Shown piece after piece: positions 48,199-57,234 of a DNA stretch of 64,000 nt. A program made the position numbers and the translations under genes. The stretch comes from Baia soyae. Its GTDB lineage: Bacteria; Bacillota; Bacilli; Thermoactinomycetales; Thermoactinomycetaceae. The stretch lies in the NCBI RefSeq assembly GCF_004341445.1, contig NZ_SLXV01000002.1, positions 1 through 64,000 of the forward strand. Reading direction: 5' to 3'. A model generated the notes under the pieces. It was not told the DNA's origin. It saw only the letters and a list, made by a program, of their open reading frames with translations, and searched no databases. The first letter of the stretch is position 1. Each line of letters starts with the position of its first letter.

Positions 48199-48202
48199 TT
48201 TT

Positions 48203-48694
48203 TTATGCTTCCTTCGTATGATTGGACTCTAGTTTTTCTGGGACAGGATTTCCTGGTTCTAATAATATACCAAGAAATAAGATTGCTACTCCTACACAAA
48301 CCGCACTATCTGCTACATTGAAAATCGCAAAGTCATAGGAACCAAACTGAAAATGTAGAAAATCTACAACTTCACCCATTCGAACACGATCGATATAGTT
48401 CCCGAGCGCTCCTCCTAATACAATCGCATATCCCCACTTCATGAGTGGATGTTCCTTACGACTTTTCCATAGGAAATAAATTAAAGCACAAATCACAATA
48501 GACGTAACCGTAATAAAAAACCATCTTTGATTTTGTAAAATGCCAAAAGCCGCTCCACGATTCCGGTGGGAAGTAAGATGAAAGAATCCATCGATTACCG
48601 CAATCGACTCTCCAAGTGTCATCTTAGAAGCGACTAGCCATTTTGTCCACTGATCTACCAAAATGACAGTCAATGCTGTAAGCCAATATCTCAA
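48203..48694 (-). CDS. lspA: Prolipoprotein signal peptidase (signal peptidase II)
   Basis: 163 residues from a TTG (48692-48694) with GGGAGG eight bases upstream; an in-frame extension to 48760 adds an atypical N-terminus. Four membrane helices. Catalytic aspartates lie in GNYIDRVRMGEVVDFL and FAIFNVADSAVCVG. It cleaves lipoprotein signal peptides before the lipidated Cys, so it would process the two lipoproteins in this window. Positioned between ileS and ylyB as expected. Confidence 0.94.
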   Translation of the reverse strand: MRYWLTALTVILVDQWTKWLVASKMTLGESIAVIDGFFHLTSHRNRGAAFGILQNQRWFFITVTSIVICALIYFLWKSRKEHPLMKWGYAIVLGGALGNYIDRVRMGEVVDFLHFQFGSYDFAIFNVADSAVCVGVAILFLGILLEPGNPVPEKLESNHTKEA

Positions 48695-48764
48695 GTGGGT
48701 ACCTCCCTGTATTAGCGCTATAAGCGAGCATACATCGCTGTATACTCGCCTCCTTACCAAATCA

Positions 48765-51551
48765 CTATTCCGCTTCTACCTCAAAATCAGGATACTCTTT
48801 TTCCACAATACTTGCACAACGCTCACATAGCTCTTGATGCTTACTGTATGAATGCGTTCCAACAGTAGGAGAAATAGTCCAGCAACGGTTACATTTCTCT
48901 CCTTCGGCTACATGAACAATCACTTCTACCATTTGCTCGGCAGGAACTTCAGAAGAAGCAGGAAGAACCTCTACTCCTGAGACGATAAAGAGCTGGTGAA
49001 GGTTATCTAAGTTTGCTAGCAACTGCGCACTCTCTAGGTTTGGTACGATTTCAATTGTAGCTCCGAGCGAGTTTCCGATCAACTTCTCTGCACGTGCTTG
49101 TTCGAGTGCTTTTAACACGCTACTTCGGATATCGAGGAATCGATCCCACTTATCCTCTAGTGTTTGATCACACAAAGTACCGTCCATCACTGGGAAATCA
49201 GCAAGTTGGACACTCTGCTCACTAGCACCTGGGATATACTTCCACACTTCCTCTGCTGTATGAGGGATAATCGGGCTGATCATCACATCTAAGGCCCGTA
49301 AGATCTCATACATCACCGTTTGAGCCGAACGACGTTGTAGGGAGTCTGTCTCTTCTACATAAAGAATATCCTTTAATACATCTAGATAGAATTGGCTTAA
49401 GAACACGGTACAAAACGTATGGATACTACCATATACTTGGTGGAAATCGTACGTATCATACCCCTGGGTAACGGTTTCGATCAGGCCTTGTAGCTTCGAT
49501 AGTACATAACGATCCAGTTCTGTTAGCTGATCATAGCGCACACGGTTTTCTGCTGGATCAAAGTCTGCCAAGTTGCCTAAAAGAAAGCGGAATGTGTTAC
49601 GCAGTTTCCGATATACCTCAGCTACTTGTTTGATCAGCGGATCCGAGATTCTTACATCCGATTGATAATCAACAGAAGAAACCCATAGACGCAGGATATC
49701 AGCACCGTATTGATTGGCAACTTTATTTGGATCCACCACGTTCCCAATCGACTTGGACATCTTACGCCCTTCACCGTCTAGCACATACCCATGGGAAACA
49801 ACTTGTTTATAAGGCGCATTTCCAGTTGTAGCGACAGAAGTAGAAAGGGAAGAGTTAAACCAACCACGGTACTGGTCAGATCCCTCGATATACAAGTCTG
49901 CAGGGAAGCTTAGGTCATCTCGCTGTGCGAGTACAGCAAAGTGGCTGCTTCCAGAATCAAACCACACATCCATAATATCAGTCTCTTTACGGAAGCTGGT
50001 ACATCCACATTTGCTACATTTCTGATCAGCGGGCATTAAATCGCTTACGTCCTTTGCATACCAAGAGGTAGAGCCTTCTTTTGCAAACAGATTCGCGATA
50101 AAATCAATCGTCTCATCATTGATGTGAGGCTCTGTACAATCTTGACAGTAGAAAATAGGAATCGGCACACCCCATGTACGCTGACGGGAGATACACCAGT
50201 CTCCGCGGTCGGCAATCATATTTCCTAAGCGAACTTCTCCCCATGTTGGCATCCACTCTACATCCTTGATCTCATCTAGCATCTGCTGTCTAAATCCATC
50301 AATCGAAGCAAACCATTGTTCCGTCGCACGATAGATGATCGGCTTCTTGGTTCTCCAGTCATGTGGATACTGATGCTTGATAAAGCTCAGTTTAAGCAAT
50401 AAGCCCTGTTCCTGTAATAACTCAGAAACTTTTTTATTACCATCTTCATAGAACATACCTTCAAAACCTGGAGCTTGTGCAGTAAATACCCCACGTCCGT
50501 CGACTGGGCAAAGCACCTCTAAGCCATATCGCTGTCCAACGGCAAAGTCTTCCTCACCATGTCCAGGAGCTGTATGAACACAACCCGTACCTGCTTCGAG
50601 CGTGACATGATCTCCAAATACCAATGGAGATGGACGGTCATAAAATGGATGTCGGCATGTAACTCCATTCAACTCACGGCCTGCCCAAGTAGAAACGACT
50701 TCATACTCCTCCACTTCAGTTGTCTTCATAACCGCCTCTATCAATTCAGTGGCCATGATGAATTTCTCATTCCCTACTTGAACAGCACTGTACTCAAACT
50801 CAGGATTTAAAGAGATAGCTAGGTTAGCAGGGATTGTCCATGGAGTTGTAGTCCAGATGACGACAAACGTATTTTCCTCGTCCACGATCCCATTTCCATT
50901 TTGCACTGGAAATTTCACATATACGGATGCCGAACGTTTCTCTTGATACTCGATTTCTGCCTCTGCAAGCGCAGATTCCGAAGTCGGAGACCAATAAACT
51001 GTACGCATTCCACGGTAGATGTGGCCCTTACGAGCCATATCGCCAAATAGACGAATCTGGGCTGACTCATACTCTGGTTGTAAGGTGATATATGGATTTT
51101 CATAGTCACCACGAATCGCCATACGCTTAAATTGATCAGCTTGTTTTTCTACAAAAGAGAGAGCATATTCGGTACATAGATTACGGAAATCGACCACACT
51201 TACTGACCTGCGATCCACTTTCTTTTTCGTTACAACAGCGTGTTCAATAGGCAAACCATGTGTATCCCATCCCGGTACATAAGGCGCGTCAAACCCACTT
51301 AAACTTTTATAACGAACGACAAAATCCTTCAGTGATTTATTTAATACATGACCCACGTGGATATCACCGTTCGCATAAGGAGGTCCATCATGCAAAATGA
51401 ACTGAGGCGATCCTTTACGCTTCTCCTGAACCAAACGATAAATATCGATCTCGTTCCACCATTTTTGCATCTCTGGCTCTCGGTTAGGAAGATTTCCCTT
51501 CATCGGGAAATCCGTCACAGGTAAATGAATCGTACTACGATAATCAGCCAT
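48765..51551 (-). CDS. ileS: Isoleucyl-tRNA synthetase
   Basis: 928 residues. Charges tRNA-Ile. HIGH-like motif [21 protein letters not shown] (about residue 58), KMSKS motif [12 protein letters not shown] (about 600), the [13 protein letters not shown] editing segment, and a C-terminal zinc site CNRCWTISP...CERCASIV. Controlled by a T-box leader. Follows divIVA in the usual order. Confidence 0.97.
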   Translation of the reverse strand: MADYRSTIHLPVTDFPMKGNLPNREPEMQKWWNEIDIYRLVQEKRKGSPQFILHDGPPYANGDIHVGHVLNKSLKDFVVRYKSLSGFDAPYVPGWDTHGLPIEHAVVTKKKVDRRSVSVVDFRNLCTEYALSFVEKQADQFKRMAIRGDYENPYITLQPEYESAQIRLFGDMARKGHIYRGMRTVYWSPTSESALAEAEIEYQEKRSASVYVKFPVQNGNGIVDEENTFVVIWTTTPWTIPANLAISLNPEFEYSAVQVGNEKFIMATELIEAVMKTTEVEEYEVVSTWAGRELNGVTCRHPFYDRPSPLVFGDHVTLEAGTGCVHTAPGHGEEDFAVGQRYGLEVLCPVDGRGVFTAQAPGFEGMFYEDGNKKVSELLQEQGLLLKLSFIKHQYPHDWRTKKPIIYRATEQWFASIDGFRQQMLDEIKDVEWMPTWGEVRLGNMIADRGDWCISRQRTWGVPIPIFYCQDCTEPHINDETIDFIANLFAKEGSTSWYAKDVSDLMPADQKCSKCGCTSFRKETDIMDVWFDSGSSHFAVLAQRDDLSFPADLYIEGSDQYRGWFNSSLSTSVATTGNAPYKQVVSHGYVLDGEGRKMSKSIGNVVDPNKVANQYGADILRLWVSSVDYQSDVRISDPLIKQVAEVYRKLRNTFRFLLGNLADFDPAENRVRYDQLTELDRYVLSKLQGLIETVTQGYDTYDFHQVYGSIHTFCTVFLSQFYLDVLKDILYVEETDSLQRRSAQTVMYEILRALDVMISPIIPHTAEEVWKYIPGASEQSVQLADFPVMDGTLCDQTLEDKWDRFLDIRSSVLKALEQARAEKLIGNSLGATIEIVPNLESAQLLANLDNLHQLFIVSGVEVLPASSEVPAEQMVEVIVHVAEGEKCNRCWTISPTVGTHSYSKHQELCERCASIVEKEYPDFEVEAE

Positions 51552-51600
51552 CTACTACACATCCTTCATCTCAGAATCACCATATACAAAATACAACACA

Positions 51601-51875
51601 AAAAACCTTCATCATCCTCTAGGGACGAGAAGGTTTCCCGCGGTACCACCCTAATGGCTTTGATCGTCGAAACAACGAAACGATCAAATCCGCTCTACCA
51701 TTCGTAACGTGAATGACACGGTCCATCCTACTCTCTAACAATTTCGGACGACAGTTCACGGGTGATCTTCGAGCGAAGATTTGACTGAGCTCACACCAAC
51801 CCCCAGTTCGCTTAACAAATCTTATCGCTCTACTTGTCCCGATCAAAACCATTACGGCTATGAGAATATGTTATT
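51601..51875 (-). promoter_or_regulatory. T-box leader of ileS
   Basis: On the minus strand the T-box AGGGTGGTACCGCG (51645-51658 region) is followed by a terminator AAACCTTC...GATGAAGGTTTTTTG. Upstream, a Stem I with AGTAGAG and GAAGATCACC gives a likely ATC (Ile) specifier. Uncharged tRNA-Ile would promote read-through. Confidence 0.9.
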
Positions 51876-51879
51876 CATC

Positions 51880-51908
51880 ATTATACACAGATGTTAGGTA
51901 TTTGTTAA
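51880..51908 (-). promoter_or_regulatory. ileS promoter
   Basis: TTAACA (51903-51908), 17 bases, TATAAT (51880-51885) on the minus strand, immediately before the T-box leader. Confidence 0.75.
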
Positions 51909-51929
51909 CATCCGTAAGGCTATTTCTTC

Positions 51930-52898
51930 TTAAAACATTGCTTTTTTACGCATCTTGCGGGTTCTGCGAAGATTTGGCTCTTGGTCGTCTTCCATGTATG
52001 TAGAAGCTACCTCGCCAAGCATATGGTTTTCACCCATTTGTTGGAATTCATTTGCTAATTCGTTAGGGAACTCATTTGGAAACTCATCATATTCATTTCC
52101 AAAGCCGTTTGGTCCTTCAATTAGATACTCTTGTTGGTTCTGTGGTTGTTCGAGTGAAGGCGTCACAGGTTGCTCAGCATAGGCATCCAGCTGCTTACCT
52201 GTCTCCTCTAGGTTCTCTTCTAATTCTTCCAAAGACTCCCAAGAAGAGTTGTCCAAAACATCCAAGTGAGATTGTACTAAGGTACGGAAACGAGCACGGT
52301 AGATCGTTGATTTTTGTTTCAAATCAAGCAACTCGCTGTGAACCGCACGAGCTTTTTGTAGAGCTTCATTGATAATTCGATCGGCATTCTTCTCTGCTTC
52401 TTGAACAATCAATTCTGCTTCTTTCTTCGCATTCAAGCGCACTTCCTCTGCCACTTCTTGTGCCACACGAATGGACTTATGAATGCTTTGCTCCATAGAA
52501 GCAAGCGCATTGGTGTTTGGTTGCATAGCTTGCAACTGGTTCTGCATCTGCTGTTGCATTTGTTGCATTTGTTGTTGCATCTGCATTTGGTTCTGTGGTG
52601 TTGGATATTGATTTTGTTGTTGTTGCTGTTGCTGTTGCTGCTGCGTCATCATCGGTTGAACTGGATCTACTTGATATTGCGGTTGAGGCCTTGTCTGACT
52701 AAACGCTTCTCCGTCCATAATTCGCTCTAGTTCAGCTTGTAAATCTTCAACCTGTTGTTCCATCTCTAATTTTTCACGGGTCAACAACTCAAAATCTTTA
52801 ATAATCTGATCTAAAAAGTCATTAACCTCGTCAACATCATATCCACGGAATGATCGTTTGAACTCCTTATTATGAATATCATAAGGTGTTAATTTCAT
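51930..52898 (-). CDS. divIVA: Cell-division/pole protein DivIVA with Gln/Met-rich insert
   Basis: 322 residues from the ATG at 52898 with AGGAGGTG upstream. The conserved N-terminus KLTPYDIHNKEFKRSFRGYDVDEVNDFLD holds the membrane-binding loop residues (Phe/Arg). Coiled coil, then a Q/M-rich segment (about residues 90-145, including ten consecutive Gln and repeated QMQQQMQ), a second coiled coil (MEQSIHKSIRVAQEVAEEVRLNAKKEAELI), and an acidic/Asn-rich tail. It recruits division and growth factors to negatively curved membrane. The insert is unlike short B. subtilis DivIVA. Confidence 0.94.
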   Translation of the reverse strand: MKLTPYDIHNKEFKRSFRGYDVDEVNDFLDQIIKDFELLTREKLEMEQQVEDLQAELERIMDGEAFSQTRPQPQYQVDPVQPMMTQQQQQQQQQQNQYPTPQNQMQMQQQMQQMQQQMQNQLQAMQPNTNALASMEQSIHKSIRVAQEVAEEVRLNAKKEAELIVQEAEKNADRIINEALQKARAVHSELLDLKQKSTIYRARFRTLVQSHLDVLDNSSWESLEELEENLEETGKQLDAYAEQPVTPSLEQPQNQQEYLIEGPNGFGNEYDEFPNEFPNELANEFQQMGENHMLGEVASTYMEDDQEPNLRRTRKMRKKAMF

Positions 52899-52999
52899 TA
52901 CCGCACCTCCTGAGTCTATTTGCTTGCCTTTTCTATTCGACAATATTATCAGATATCCTTCTGTTTGACCACCCAATAACCAAAATTAGGTGGATTCTT

Positions 53000-53779
53000 T
53001 CAAGAAAAGGATAAAATCTGCACGACACTTCTTCCTTTTTTTGTCGTTTTCTCGACACCAACTACACAAATCCTCCCTGATCCTCGTACAGAGATCGTAT
53101 CACCTGGTTCTACCAATTTATCACTTTGATCGACAAGCTGCCAATTTATTTTACATTTCTTGCCTTTAATCATCAACTGTGATTTGGAACGAGATAGATG
53201 AAATGCCTCTGAGACAATCGCATCTAGTCGAAGCGATGCGACGATGATATTTTTCGTGATCCGATCTGGTTCGGAATAAAAAAATTGGTTTCGCACGATC
53301 GTCTGTACGGTGACCTTTTTACGGCCTACTGAAGACAGATGGAGTGGGAGAAAATCACTCATCTCACGCGCGACAACCAAATCACAACCATGATTATGAG
53401 GTTGTATATCACCAATCATCTCTCGCTTGATCCCAAGACCTAAAACCGCCCCTAGCACATCAGGATGTTCAAGTGGCCCGCGATCGGATGTCTCAATCCG
53501 TAAAAAAGCTACATCAGACCAAGATTCGTCTATGGAAAAGTAGTCAGGTGCCATGATCACCCTTTTTCGCTCAGCAACCGGATATCCACCGTCTAGCAGG
53601 CAAACTAAATCTGCTTCCCGATTACAGATCGTCTGGTAGATAAACTGTTCTCTGGGGTCCAGAAAGGGAGTTGTAACAATCATACTTCGCTCATTGGAGA
53701 GTGTTATCCAATCAAAGCAACGCTCCACGAAAGGGCGCTCTTCAGGGCGAAAATGCATAAAGACCTTAGAATTGTTCAT
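53000..53779 (-). CDS. ylmH: S4-domain RNA-binding protein YlmH (RqcP2-like)
   Basis: 259 residues. N-terminal YlmH domain (FRPEERPFVERCFDWI, DHREQF-type DPREQFIYQ) and a C-terminal S4 domain (RLDAIVSEAFHLSRSKSQLMIKGKKCKINW). In Firmicutes YlmH/RqcP2 has been linked to ribosome quality control next to RqcH, which is also in this window. Lies between divIVA and ylmG as is standard. Confidence 0.93.
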   Translation of the reverse strand: MNNSKVFMHFRPEERPFVERCFDWITLSNERSMIVTTPFLDPREQFIYQTICNREADLVCLLDGGYPVAERKRVIMAPDYFSIDESWSDVAFLRIETSDRGPLEHPDVLGAVLGLGIKREMIGDIQPHNHGCDLVVAREMSDFLPLHLSSVGRKKVTVQTIVRNQFFYSEPDRITKNIIVASLRLDAIVSEAFHLSRSKSQLMIKGKKCKINWQLVDQSDKLVEPGDTISVRGSGRICVVGVEKTTKKGRSVVQILSFS

Positions 53780-53789
53780 TGTTTATGCC

Positions 53790-54071
53790 TCAACTAATTA
53801 AACTAAAAATGAAACCTATCACTACGTATAATCCCTGTTGTACAAACTGTAATGCAATCAGCGCAACGATCGGCGATATATCAATCATTCCGATCGGTGG
53901 AATGAATCGACGGAACACCGCCAAATAAGGTTCACAAATACGAGCCATAAAAGCACCGATCGGCGATTGACGCACCTGTGGAAGCCAAGACATCAAAATG
54001 TAGATCGTAAGCGCAATCGAATACCCGTAGAAAGCATAATTTAGAATTTGAATGGTTGTTATGATAGACAC
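53790..54071 (-). CDS. ylmG: YggT/YlmG-family membrane protein
   Basis: 93 residues, two or three membrane helices. The YggT core SWLPQVRQSPIGAFMARICEPYLAVFRRFIPPIGMIDISPIVA-type sequence is present. It is associated with division/membrane organisation in the sepF cluster. 26 bases after sepF, ten before ylmH; clearly in the operon. Confidence 0.93.
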   Translation of the reverse strand: MSIITTIQILNYAFYGYSIALTIYILMSWLPQVRQSPIGAFMARICEPYLAVFRRFIPPIGMIDISPIVALIALQFVQQGLYVVIGFIFSLIS

Positions 54072-54097
54072 GTGACAAAAGTCACCTCACTTGCAGC

Positions 54098-54505
54098 TTA
54101 GAGTGCATCATCTTGTAGAATTTCAGTAATCGTTCCCTGCACATCTACATTAGATGGCGTGCAGATAAAAATATGAGCGCCTACTCGTTGGATACTCCCA
54201 CCTAGAGCATAGACGGTTCCACTTAAAAAATCAATCACGCGAGTTGCCTGATCCCGGCGAACCCGATGAAGATTCACGACAACAGGTCGATGGCTTTTTA
54301 AGTTATCAGCAATCTCCTGAGTCTCTTCAAAAACTCGCGGCTCAATCAGCATGAGACGGACATTTTTCTGAGAATGTAACGACACGATATTACTCTTTCC
54401 TTTAGTAGGGGATGGATGAGTTTCGCCGGATTCATTCTCCTCCATTAATTGTTCCTCATCTTCATTGACGCCAAAAAAATTCATGACCCGATTCATAATG
54501 GTCAA
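54098..54505 (-). CDS. sepF: Cell division protein SepF
   Basis: 135 residues. An N-terminal amphipathic membrane-targeting helix (MTIMNRVMNFFGVNE) is followed by an acidic linker and the SepF core (RLMLIEPRVFEETQEIADNLKSHRPVVVNL, RVIDFLSGTVYALGG). It anchors FtsZ to the membrane. Good ribosome site GGAGGAG near the start. Confidence 0.95.
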   Translation of the reverse strand: MTIMNRVMNFFGVNEDEEQLMEENESGETHPSPTKGKSNIVSLHSQKNVRLMLIEPRVFEETQEIADNLKSHRPVVVNLHRVRRDQATRVIDFLSGTVYALGGSIQRVGAHIFICTPSNVDVQGTITEILQDDAL

Positions 54506-54531
54506 TTCATTCTCCTCCTTCTAACATTCCC

Positions 54532-55215
54532 TTATTCCCCCATCAGAATCGAACCTAGACGAATCCATGTTGCTCCTTCTTCAATGGCTATTTCGAAGTC
54601 TTGCGACATACCCATTGACAACTCTGTCATGGGAACATGAGGAATTTGCTTCTTTTGTAATCGGTGCTGGCATTCTTTTAGCTCACGAAAAACCGATCGG
54701 ATTTCTTCACGATTTTCGATATGGGGCGCCATCGTCATTAAGCCAACAACTTCGATACTAGAGAAATTCGCCATCTCTATCGTAAAATCTTCTAATTCTT
54801 TCCGAGAAATTCCAAATTTCGTCTCTTCACCCGAAATATTCACTTGAATAAAGCATTTCATCGTTGCTTGAATAGACTTCGCCCGTCTCTCAATTTCTTT
54901 CGCCAGTTCAATACTTTCAAGGGAATGGAGGTAGGAAAATCGACCCACTACTTCTTTCGCCTTATTTCGTTGAAGATGGCCAATCATATGCCAAGTACCA
55001 CGATTATGTAACTCTTGCCATTTCGGAATCGCATCCTGTACTCGGCTCTCACCTATATGAAGACAACCTGCATCTAGAACTTGCCTCGTTTTATCAAGAT
55101 CTACATACTTGGTTACCGCTACCACATTCACTTCATCTGGATTTCGTCCTACTCGCCGACAAGCTTGTCCAATCCTTTGCTGAACTTCACTTAAACGGTT
55201 TTCTAACTCTTGCAT
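54532..55215 (-). CDS. ylmE: PLP-homeostasis protein YggS/YlmE family
   Basis: 227 residues. The PLP-binding lysine lies in VNVVAVTKYVD (about residue 36), and the fold-III barrel motifs GESRVQDAIPKW, WHMIGHLQRNK and LSMGMSQDFEIAIEEGATWIRLGS are intact. It buffers pyridoxal phosphate; no catalytic reaction is established. Eight bases from ylmD. Confidence 0.94.
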   Translation of the reverse strand: MQELENRLSEVQQRIGQACRRVGRNPDEVNVVAVTKYVDLDKTRQVLDAGCLHIGESRVQDAIPKWQELHNRGTWHMIGHLQRNKAKEVVGRFSYLHSLESIELAKEIERRAKSIQATMKCFIQVNISGEETKFGISRKELEDFTIEMANFSSIEVVGLMTMAPHIENREEIRSVFRELKECQHRLQKKQIPHVPMTELSMGMSQDFEIAIEEGATWIRLGSILMGE

Positions 55216-55222
55216 GAAGAAT

Positions 55223-56050
55223 TTAACTCCTTACTCGCTTTCCAATAAAAGCAACCATACGACCTGTATCGCCTTTATCTCTGCGATGAGAATGGAAGTG
55301 TTCATTTGAACAACTTGTACAATAGTTAGATTTCACAATTTGATCATCCCGTAAACCAACCTGCTTGCATAACTGTGCATTTGCCTCTTTCAAATCTAGC
55401 ATTGCTTTGTAATTAGTCGTTGGAAGAGCAATGGATGAAGGCAACTCATGACATTCTAGCGCATCCTTCATCGGACGTAACACATGTTCGTCCACTTCAT
55501 AACAACACGCACCGATTGAAGGACCAATTGCCACTCGAATTTTCGAACGATCTGCACCTTTGGCAACCATCTCGGCAATCATGTTAGGACCGATTTTTTG
55601 GACTGTTCCTTTCCAGCCAGCATGAGCCACTCCAATCACATCAATATCCGGAGCATAGAAAAAGAGTGGCACACAATCAGCATAGAAGGAAGCAAGGAGA
55701 ATATCTTCTTCACTCGAAAAAAGGCCATCTGTATTGGAAAATGCAGACTCTCGATCTCGATTGCCTTTCCCTCGGTCTACGCGAGTCACATAAGCGATAT
55801 CTACTCCATGAACTTGTTCACCACAAGTAAAAGAACCCAAAGAGAAAGAAAGATCTCGCATCAAACTCTCCCTGTTTTCCACTACGCGTGATGGTTGATC
55901 TTCCACGTGTAAGGCATAATTATGACACATAGAGGAAGAATCCTCCTCCCTAGCAGAAAACCCCACTGTCAGATGGGGGTACTCTTCCTGCCAAAGCGCG
56001 AGAACAAAATAGGGAACACGTGATTTCTTTTGCATTTGAAATGGTTCCAT
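55223..56050 (-). CDS. ylmD: YfiH/YlmD-family purine nucleoside phosphorylase (PgeF-like)
   Basis: 275 residues. Metal-site residues of the multicopper polyphenol oxidase/YfiH family are visible: GEQVHGVDI (His), FYADCVPLFF (Cys), GVAHAGWKGTVQKI (His) and SIGACCYEV. Relatives act as zinc-dependent adenosine/inosine phosphorylases or in peptidoglycan editing. In the sepF operon as usual. Confidence 0.92.
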   Translation of the reverse strand: MEPFQMQKKSRVPYFVLALWQEEYPHLTVGFSAREEDSSSMCHNYALHVEDQPSRVVENRESLMRDLSFSLGSFTCGEQVHGVDIAYVTRVDRGKGNRDRESAFSNTDGLFSSEEDILLASFYADCVPLFFYAPDIDVIGVAHAGWKGTVQKIGPNMIAEMVAKGADRSKIRVAIGPSIGACCYEVDEHVLRPMKDALECHELPSSIALPTTNYKAMLDLKEANAQLCKQVGLRDDQIVKSNYCTSCSNEHFHSHRRDKGDTGRMVAFIGKRVRS

Positions 56051-56100
56051 GTAGTCCCCTCCCTGTATTATCTTACCATAGTTTGAGGGATTGACATAGA

Positions 56101-56403
56101 TTAGTGAGGGGATTCATTCTGGTTCGACCATGGAAGTTGACCATATGGTGACACAATTTCTTGAAAGCGATGATCAAGACGAACCAAGATCACATCCGAA
56201 CCAATCTTCACAATTTGTTTCCAAGGTATTACCCATTCTTGCCCTCCTGCAAACCATCCAAAAAACTTTGTCTCACCTGGTACGATAATGGCTCGCACCA
56301 CTCCCCCGCGTAAATCCAGATCCAAGTCGTGAATTTGCCCCAACTTTCGTCCATCTGCTATATTTACTACTTCTTTACTTTGAAGATCAGAGATTTTGAT
56401 CAT
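56101..56403 (-). CDS. ylmC: PRC-barrel protein, YlmC/YmxH family
   Basis: 100 residues from an ATG at 56403 (a TTG just before it is less well placed). One PRC-barrel domain: MIKISDLQSKEVVNIADGRKLGQIHDLDLDLRGG and WVIPWKQIVKIGSDVILV. A sporulation-associated small protein in Bacillales; precise role unknown. In B. subtilis the sigE-sigG genes lie upstream, whereas here a two-component system does. Confidence 0.92.
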   Translation of the reverse strand: MIKISDLQSKEVVNIADGRKLGQIHDLDLDLRGGVVRAIIVPGETKFFGWFAGGQEWVIPWKQIVKIGSDVILVRLDHRFQEIVSPYGQLPWSNQNESPH

Positions 56404-56499
56404 CAAGGTGATCCCCCTGTCATCCTATCTATCGTAAATGTAATTTATGTATATGTGTGGGGTATATAAATCTGTACTATTGATTGAAAAAGGTTTAGC

Positions 56500-56574
56500 A
56501 AAATAAAAAGAATCTCAAATATGATACATTCCCCATAAGGCAATCCTACGGAGAACGTATCATATTTGAGATTC
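56500..56574 (-). terminator. Terminator of the response regulator gene
   Basis: GAATCTCAAATATGATAC (56510-56527) and its exact inverse (56557-56574) form an 18-bp stem. On the minus strand it is followed by TTTTTATTTTG. Confidence 0.85.
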
Positions 56575-56583
56575 AGCTCTGTT

Positions 56584-57234
56584 CTACACGATGATTTGAG
56601 TCACTTTTTTCACTACCTCTTGACTCGACTTGCACTCCAATTTACGCATGATACTAGAAACATGTTTTTTTACCGTGCCAACCGATATAAAAAGTTCCTC
56701 TGCTATTTCTTTTTGGGAGCATTCTTTTACCATTAACTTTAAAATATTGATCTCAGTTGGGGTTAACAGGGATTGTATTTTATCCATTTCAAGTTGGCTT
56801 TTCTCGAATCGAACAAGTCTGCGAAACTCCTTCAGAATCTTATTAGCAAATCGGGGCTGCGGATTATGGTAATAAGTAGAACGAATCATATTAGGAATCT
56901 CCTCGAAGTTCGATTTCACAATATAATTAACTGCCCCTGCCCCATAAGAGTCCAAAATAAAGTGATCATCCTCTAGCGAAGTAAGCATAATAACTTTTGC
57001 TTGGTGAAACTGGCAGATCTCTAAAGTTGCCTCAATCCCGCTGGCTGACCCTGCTAAACAAATATCCATCAAGATAATATCTACTTTTTCCATTCCACTA
57101 GCAAATTGAATCGCTTCTTCCTTCGTCGCGCAGTGCCCCACTACACATAAATCTGTTTGTCTCATCAAGTATTCGGTAAGTCCTCGTTGCCACCGCGGAT
57201 CGTCTTCGACCAATAGGACGCAAATTGGTTCCAC
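56584..57234 (-). CDS. NarL/FixJ-family response regulator
   Basis: 216 residues. Receiver domain with acidic pocket VEDD, phospho-accepting Asp in IILMDICLAG (about residue 55), Thr/Lys in MLTSLEDD and IVKSNFEE. A C-terminal LuxR-type HTH (LTPTEINILKLMVKECSQKEIAEELFISVGTVKKHV). The start is GTG at 57232-57234 with AAAGGAGGGG seven bases upstream, inside the 3' end of the kinase gene (70-base overlap). Pairs with the adjacent kinase. Confidence 0.93.
   Translation of the reverse strand: MEPICVLLVEDDPRWQRGLTEYLMRQTDLCVVGHCATKEEAIQFASGMEKVDIILMDICLAGSASGIEATLEICQFHQAKVIMLTSLEDDHFILDSYGAGAVNYIVKSNFEEIPNMIRSTYYHNPQPRFANKILKEFRRLVRFEKSQLEMDKIQSLLTPTEINILKLMVKECSQKEIAEELFISVGTVKKHVSSIMRKLECKSSQEVVKKVTQIIV

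Noticed and set aside
52401-52730. Leucine-rich plus-strand ORF opposite divIVA
   Set aside because: It is the antisense of the Gln codon tract (CAA/CAG read as TTG/CTG); a shadow.
52970-52994. CCACC/GGTGG hairpin between ylmH and divIVA as a terminator
   Set aside because: Only a 5-bp stem with no T-run on either strand; left unannotated.
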